Positions 11,980 to 13,220 of a stretch of 13,220 nucleotides of DNA are shown here, piece by piece. The notes under the pieces are model-generated. The model worked only from the letters and a program-made list of their open reading frames with translations, was not told the origin of the DNA and searched no databases. Both the position numbers and the translations under genes were made by a program. How positions within the stretch are numbered: position 1 is the first letter of the stretch; every line of letters begins with the position of its first letter. Source of the DNA: an uncultured Bacteroidales bacterium (GTDB lineage: Bacteria; Bacteroidota; Bacteroidia; Bacteroidales; Paludibacteraceae); contig CALGCU010000004.1 in NCBI GenBank assembly GCA_937886455.1, positions 1-13,220 of the forward strand, in the 5' to 3' direction.

Positions 11980-12263
11980 TTATCTCAAACATCATGACGC
12001 TTATCAAGACAACCGATGGCATCCGTGTGCAAGACGTTGAGCGTAAATGCGGTGTATCGCAAGGGTACTTCTCAAGAGTTAATAACAGAGGAACGGAACG
12101 CAATATCCCTATTTGTGTAATCGCAACAGTATCAGACATCTTTAACGTGTCCATAGACGATTTAGTAAACAAGAATCTTTTTTATGAGCAACGCATGAAA
12201 GAGTTGCAAGACGAGATGGATAGATTAAGAAAGGAGCAAGATGGAAGAGTTAATCATTCTTAA
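11976..12263 (+). CDS. HTH regulator with C-terminal coiled coil
   Basis: 95 aa, ATGA overlap, AGGTGGTGG upstream. Residues 1-65 have an XRE-like layout: VQDVERKCGVSQGYFSRVNN is the HTH and VIATVSDIFNVSIDDLVNK the last two helices. A coiled coil follows (EQRMKELQDEMDRLRKEQ). It resembles small phage repressors but lies late in the early operon, so it may control the next stage. Its last 23 nt overlap the next gene, whose SD lies inside it. Confidence 0.65.
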   Translation: MIISNIMTLIKTTDGIRVQDVERKCGVSQGYFSRVNNRGTERNIPICVIATVSDIFNVSIDDLVNKNLFYEQRMKELQDEMDRLRKEQDGRVNHS

Positions 12264-12429
12264 TGCAGAGGACAGAGAGAAACTAAAGGGATTGTTCTTT
12301 GGACTTATTACAGAGAGTGATCCGTATAAACAGTTCGACTATCTGTGGCAGATGGAAGAGATGCTATTGACGAAAGAGGACATACACGAAATAACGAATG
12401 CTGCATGGAAATGGAAGACAACAAAATGA
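12241..12429 (+). CDS. Hypothetical small early phage protein
   Basis: 62 aa; AAAGGAG (12230-12236) is 4 nt before the ATG. Probably all-helical (AEDREKLKGLFFGLITE, KQFDYLWQMEEMLLTKEDI). No recognised domain. It is the last gene before the GC-richer methyltransferase module. Confidence 0.55.
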   Translation: MEELIILNAEDREKLKGLFFGLITESDPYKQFDYLWQMEEMLLTKEDIHEITNAAWKWKTTK

Positions 12430-12442
12430 AAGGGGGAAAGGG

Positions 12443-12874
12443 ATGCTTCATTTTGGAGATATAACAAAACTGAACGGAGCGGAACTTCCTGTCGTGGATG
12501 TAATAACAGGCGGTTCACCTTGCCAAGACCTTTCAGTTGCCGGAAAACGAGAGGGATTAGACGGAGAGCGAAGCGGTTTATTCCTTGAACAGATAAGAAT
12601 AGTAAAGGAGATGCGAGAAAATGACCGAGCAAATGGCAGGGCAAATGAGCATATTCGACCTCGGTTTGCCGTTTGGGAAAATGTCCCCGGCGCCTATTCC
12701 TCAAACGGAGGGCACGATTTCCAGGCTGTCCTCCAAGCGCTCTGCGAAATCGCAGACCCAGCAGTTTCAATTCCTTTCCCTCCAAAAGGGAAGGACCGCA
12801 CTCCACGCCGTAGAACTTGCACAATGCGTAGACCATGCGGTCCATGGTTACTCAATTGCCTGGCGCACCTATGA
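12443..12874 (+). CDS. Cytosine-5 DNA methyltransferase, N-terminal part (frameshifted)
   Basis: Starts at the ATG at 12443 with GGGGG/AAAGGG upstream; the ATG at 12398 lies in the previous gene. VDVITGGSPCQDLSVAGKRE holds the PCQ motif IV with catalytic Cys27, and RFAVWENVPGAYSSNGG is motif VI (ENV, residues 79-81), then HDFQAVLQALCEIADPAVSI. After about residue 117 the sequence is Arg/Pro-rich and unlike the family and stops at 12874, while the true continuation runs in another frame. The methyltransferase would protect phage DNA from host restriction. The usual motif I (FxGxGG) at the N-terminus is missing. A second gene lies inside this one in another frame. Confidence 0.85.
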   Translation: MLHFGDITKLNGAELPVVDVITGGSPCQDLSVAGKREGLDGERSGLFLEQIRIVKEMRENDRANGRANEHIRPRFAVWENVPGAYSSNGGHDFQAVLQALCEIADPAVSIPFPPKGKDRTPRRRTCTMRRPCGPWLLNCLAHL

Positions 12875-13074
12875 TGCTCAATATTGGCCCCGGACCCCAC
12901 AGCGCAGAAAGCGCATCTACCTTATCGCAGATTTTGCAAGCGAACGCGCCGGAGAGATACTTTTTGAGCGCGAAAGCATGCCAGGGTATCCTGAACCGGG
13001 CGAAAAAACGGGGCAAGGAATTGCCGCCGATGCTGCAAGAAGCGTTAGAGGAAGTGATCAGGCTGGAGGCGTGA
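12621..13074 (+). pseudogene. Nested gene inside the methyltransferase, frameshifted
   Basis: The ATG at 12621 has its own AAAGGAG (12604-12610, 10 nt). Its frame (base 12621 as codon start) begins MTEQMAGQMSIFDLGLPFGK and continues through SPAPIPQTEGTISRL. The conserved end is found in the next frame at about 12835-13074: STLSQILQANAPERYFLSAK, then ACQGILNRAKKRGKELPPML and a stop. I recognise both halves as parts of one phage protein that overlaps the methyltransferase gene in many Firmicutes phages; its function is unknown. QMSIF resembles a sliding-clamp-binding peptide. In the present sequence, the N-terminal frame does not stop but runs into the methyltransferase C-terminal frame. Confidence 0.65.
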
Positions 13075-13220
13075 TCGGCGCTTTCATGGGCGGTCAAGGC
13101 GCAAAAGCATCCAACAGCGGCAGCAATCAAGCGCTGGATGTGGTCTATTCCATCGAAGGAAACATTGTAGATCGTTCCTGCGCCCAGAATGGCAAGGGAT
13201 GGGGTGAGAATCAATCGCCC
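12832..13220 (+). pseudogene. Cytosine-5 DNA methyltransferase, C-terminal part, other frame
   Basis: Read with codons starting at 12831+3n, the sequence is HGYSIAWRTYDAQYW, then PQRRKRIYLIADF (motif VIII QRRxR), then ERAGEILFERESMPGYPEPG. It continues open to the window end as GAFMGGQGAKASN and later SIEGNIVDRSCAQNGKGWGE, probably the target-recognition part. This is the direct continuation of the N-terminal part at 12443, but shifted by +1. Between YW and PQRR there are three residues (PRT) where two (GV) are usual, as if one codon had been added. Motifs IX and X would lie outside the window. The frame has no stop back to 12621. Confidence 0.7.

Noticed and set aside
12339..12845. 168-aa minus-strand open frame over the methyltransferase
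   Set aside because: Leu/Arg-rich shadow of the GC-rich plus-strand gene, with no recognisable motif and no SD.

Overview
The window looks like part of a temperate siphophage of a low-to-mid-GC Gram-positive host, most likely a gut Clostridia/Lachnospiraceae relative. The grounds are strong AGGAG-type ribosome binding sites, tightly packed ATGA-overlapping genes, a cysteine-peptidase endolysin, and tail-fibre and early proteins of types I associate with Clostridia phages. All family assignments come from reading motifs; no database search was run.

Layout. (1) 1-5640, plus strand: the end of the late region. It holds the C-terminus of a tail fibre with an S74-type chaperone/autoprotease, an Mtd-N-like protein with two carbohydrate-binding-like repeats, and two small fibre-tip proteins sharing an N-terminal tag. 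A lysis cassette of two small membrane proteins and an endolysin follows. After lysis come four more beta-rich, mosaic fibre- or baseplate-like proteins. (2) 5641-5859: a 219-bp non-coding stretch with repeats, the probable attP. (3) 5860-7546, minus strand: the lysogeny operon, with two short XRE repressors followed by a tyrosine integrase. (4) 7547-7748: a divergent control region with a near-perfect sigma70 promoter whose spacer is a palindrome, a second operator-like palindrome and a long leader dyad. (5) 7749-12429, plus strand: the early operon, with a Cro-like protein, an excisionase-like HTH protein, small zinc-ribbon and membrane proteins, a putative single-strand annealing protein paired with a YqaJ-like exonuclease, and many small unknown genes. 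(6) 12443-13220: a GC-richer cytosine-5 DNA methyltransferase module containing a nested gene in another frame. Both frames shift register by the same amount near 12790-12840.

Because late genes run directly into attP and int, with no host DNA between them, this is the arrangement of a free or circular phage genome rather than an integrated prophage. The most interesting signals are the nested gene in the methyltransferase, with a possible sliding-clamp-binding motif and a shared frameshift; a G8 tract inside a fibre-tip gene; a hairpin that would hide the ribosome binding site of the next tip gene; an operator set sharing a CACTTT core; and a 10-base translation signal found exactly 7 nt before four early start codons, one of them a TTG.
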